Below, one piece after another: positions 6,002-6,333 of a stretch of DNA of 6,333 nucleotides. The position numbers and the translations under genes are program-made. Position 1 is the stretch's first letter. Each line of letters starts with the position of its first letter. The stretch is from NCBI GenBank assembly GCA_023142175.1, contig JAGLJX010000426.1, positions 1 to 6,333 of the forward strand. The letters are read 5' to 3'. The notes beneath the pieces were generated by a model. That model was not told the DNA's origin, did not search any database, and worked only from the letters and a program-made list of their open reading frames with translations. This DNA comes from Emcibacter sp. (GTDB lineage: Bacteria; Pseudomonadota; Alphaproteobacteria; Sphingomonadales; Emcibacteraceae).

Positions 6002-6190
6002 TTAAGACGGTTTTTTTGGGGATGATTTAAATTGGCCCATGGCTTCCGTCAGCCATTTTTCCACAGCATTGGGGTCTGTGGCCCAGCGTTTGACATTATC
6101 CTGCCATAAATCCAGATAGCGTTCAGCGATGGAATCCATCCCGGATGGGGTTGTGATGGTTCCTTTGATATTGTTTTTACTTTCGGGCAT
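6002..6190 (-). CDS. Small hypothetical protein, possible PHA-granule/PhaC accessory protein
   Basis: This 62-residue soluble protein has no signal peptide or membrane helix. After a flexible start (MPESKNNIKGTITTPSG) comes a helical, amphipathic block, MDSIAERYLDLWQDNVKRWA (18-37), then TDPNAVEKWLTEAMGQF (38-54), and a basic Ser/Pro/Lys tail. Three Trp at 29, 36 and 46 in amphipathic helices suggest a surface-binding or protein-docking role. From memory, YLDLWQ...DP peptides occur in short alphaproteobacterial proteins near PhaC-like genes, and the pattern is reminiscent of phasins and of PhaE, the class III synthase partner; I cannot confirm homology here. The frame stays open upstream to a GTG at 6310 (102 residues), but that extension has Cys-rich and hydrophobic low-quality sequence, so ATG at 6188-6190 is preferred. 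No good ribosome site precedes it; TATATT lies 6 bases before the ATG, so a leaderless mRNA is possible. Confidence 0.6.
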   Translation of the reverse strand: MPESKNNIKGTITTPSGMDSIAERYLDLWQDNVKRWATDPNAVEKWLTEAMGQFKSSPKKPS

Positions 6191-6254
6191 GGCAAAAATA
6201 TACGGTTTACAGGTAATTTTTAGAAGCAAAAAGTCACTTTTTTGTATTTTTTTA

Positions 6255-6293
6255 TTGTTGCGCAGCATTTTCTCTTGCGCTCTGCAGCATTTT
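6255..6293. promoter_or_regulatory. TGC-rich repeats upstream of the small gene
   Basis: GCAGCATTTT occurs twice, at 6262-6271 and 6284-6293, exactly 22 bases apart (about two helical turns). The first copy is part of TGTTGCGCAGCA (6256-6267), which is palindromic except for one pair. TGC/GCA clusters of this kind resemble sites of PhaR-type repressors. They lie about 65-105 bases before the preferred start of the small gene, a normal operator position. Confidence 0.3.
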
Positions 6294-6333
6294 GGCGTGA
6301 TATAGCACACTTCAAATAAGTGAAATGATCAGA

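Noticed and set aside
6002..6310. 102-residue version of the small protein starting at GTG 6308-6310
   Set aside because: The extra N-terminus (Cys-rich, then a patchy hydrophobic stretch) does not look like a natural extension, has no ribosome site, and covers the repeats that look regulatory.
6308..6322. CACTT/AAGTG inverted repeat at the right edge
   Set aside because: The 5-bp arms are short enough to occur by chance, and the upstream context lies outside the window.

Overview
This window looks like chromosomal DNA of an alphaproteobacterium that makes polyhydroxyalkanoate (PHA/PHB). The evidence is a phaA-phaB pair beside a short PhaC-type alpha/beta hydrolase, a methyltransferase of a type I associate with alphaproteobacteria, and a long-form TonB. 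GC content is moderate in the genes and low between them. A marine or Emcibacterales/Rhodospirillales-like host is a guess from the protein style, not a demonstrated placement. Every convincing gene is on the minus strand, so transcription runs from right to left.

In order of transcription: (1) a 62-residue protein with an amphipathic, Trp-rich segment (6002-6190), possibly a PHA-granule or synthase accessory protein. (2) A 289-base intergenic stretch with a 21-bp perfect palindrome over a candidate promoter, a hairpin, and a second hairpin that holds the ribosome binding site of the next gene. (3) A TonB energy transducer (5113-5712). (4) A 409-residue PhaC-like hydrolase with a Cys nucleophile (3846-5075), 37 bases after tonB. 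(5) A 205-base gap with a 29-bp near-perfect palindrome centred on TTGCACTGCAA, which resembles a PhaR operator. (6) phaA, acetyl-CoA acetyltransferase (2465-3640). (7) phaB, acetoacetyl-CoA reductase (1706-2428). (8) A SAM-dependent methyltransferase (878-1651). (9) The first 264 codons of an RND-efflux periplasmic adaptor (1-792), which runs off the left edge.

Functionally, PhaA condenses two acetyl-CoA, PhaB reduces the product with NADPH to (R)-3-hydroxybutyryl-CoA, and a PhaC-type enzyme would polymerise it. The order phaC-like, phaA, phaB mimics a classical phaCAB operon, but the PhaC-like member lacks the long N-terminal domain of class I synthases, so its activity is open. The phaAB pair probably has its own operator-controlled promoter. 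The methyltransferase may be read through from phaB, because I see no strong terminator between them. TonB and the efflux adaptor have no obvious PHA role.

The most notable non-coding signals are the PhaR-like palindrome before phaA, TGC-rich repeats before the small gene, and a palindrome before tonB that is very close to a Zur-type (FUR superfamily) half-site. I saw no tRNA, rRNA, CRISPR array, insertion sequence or broken gene.
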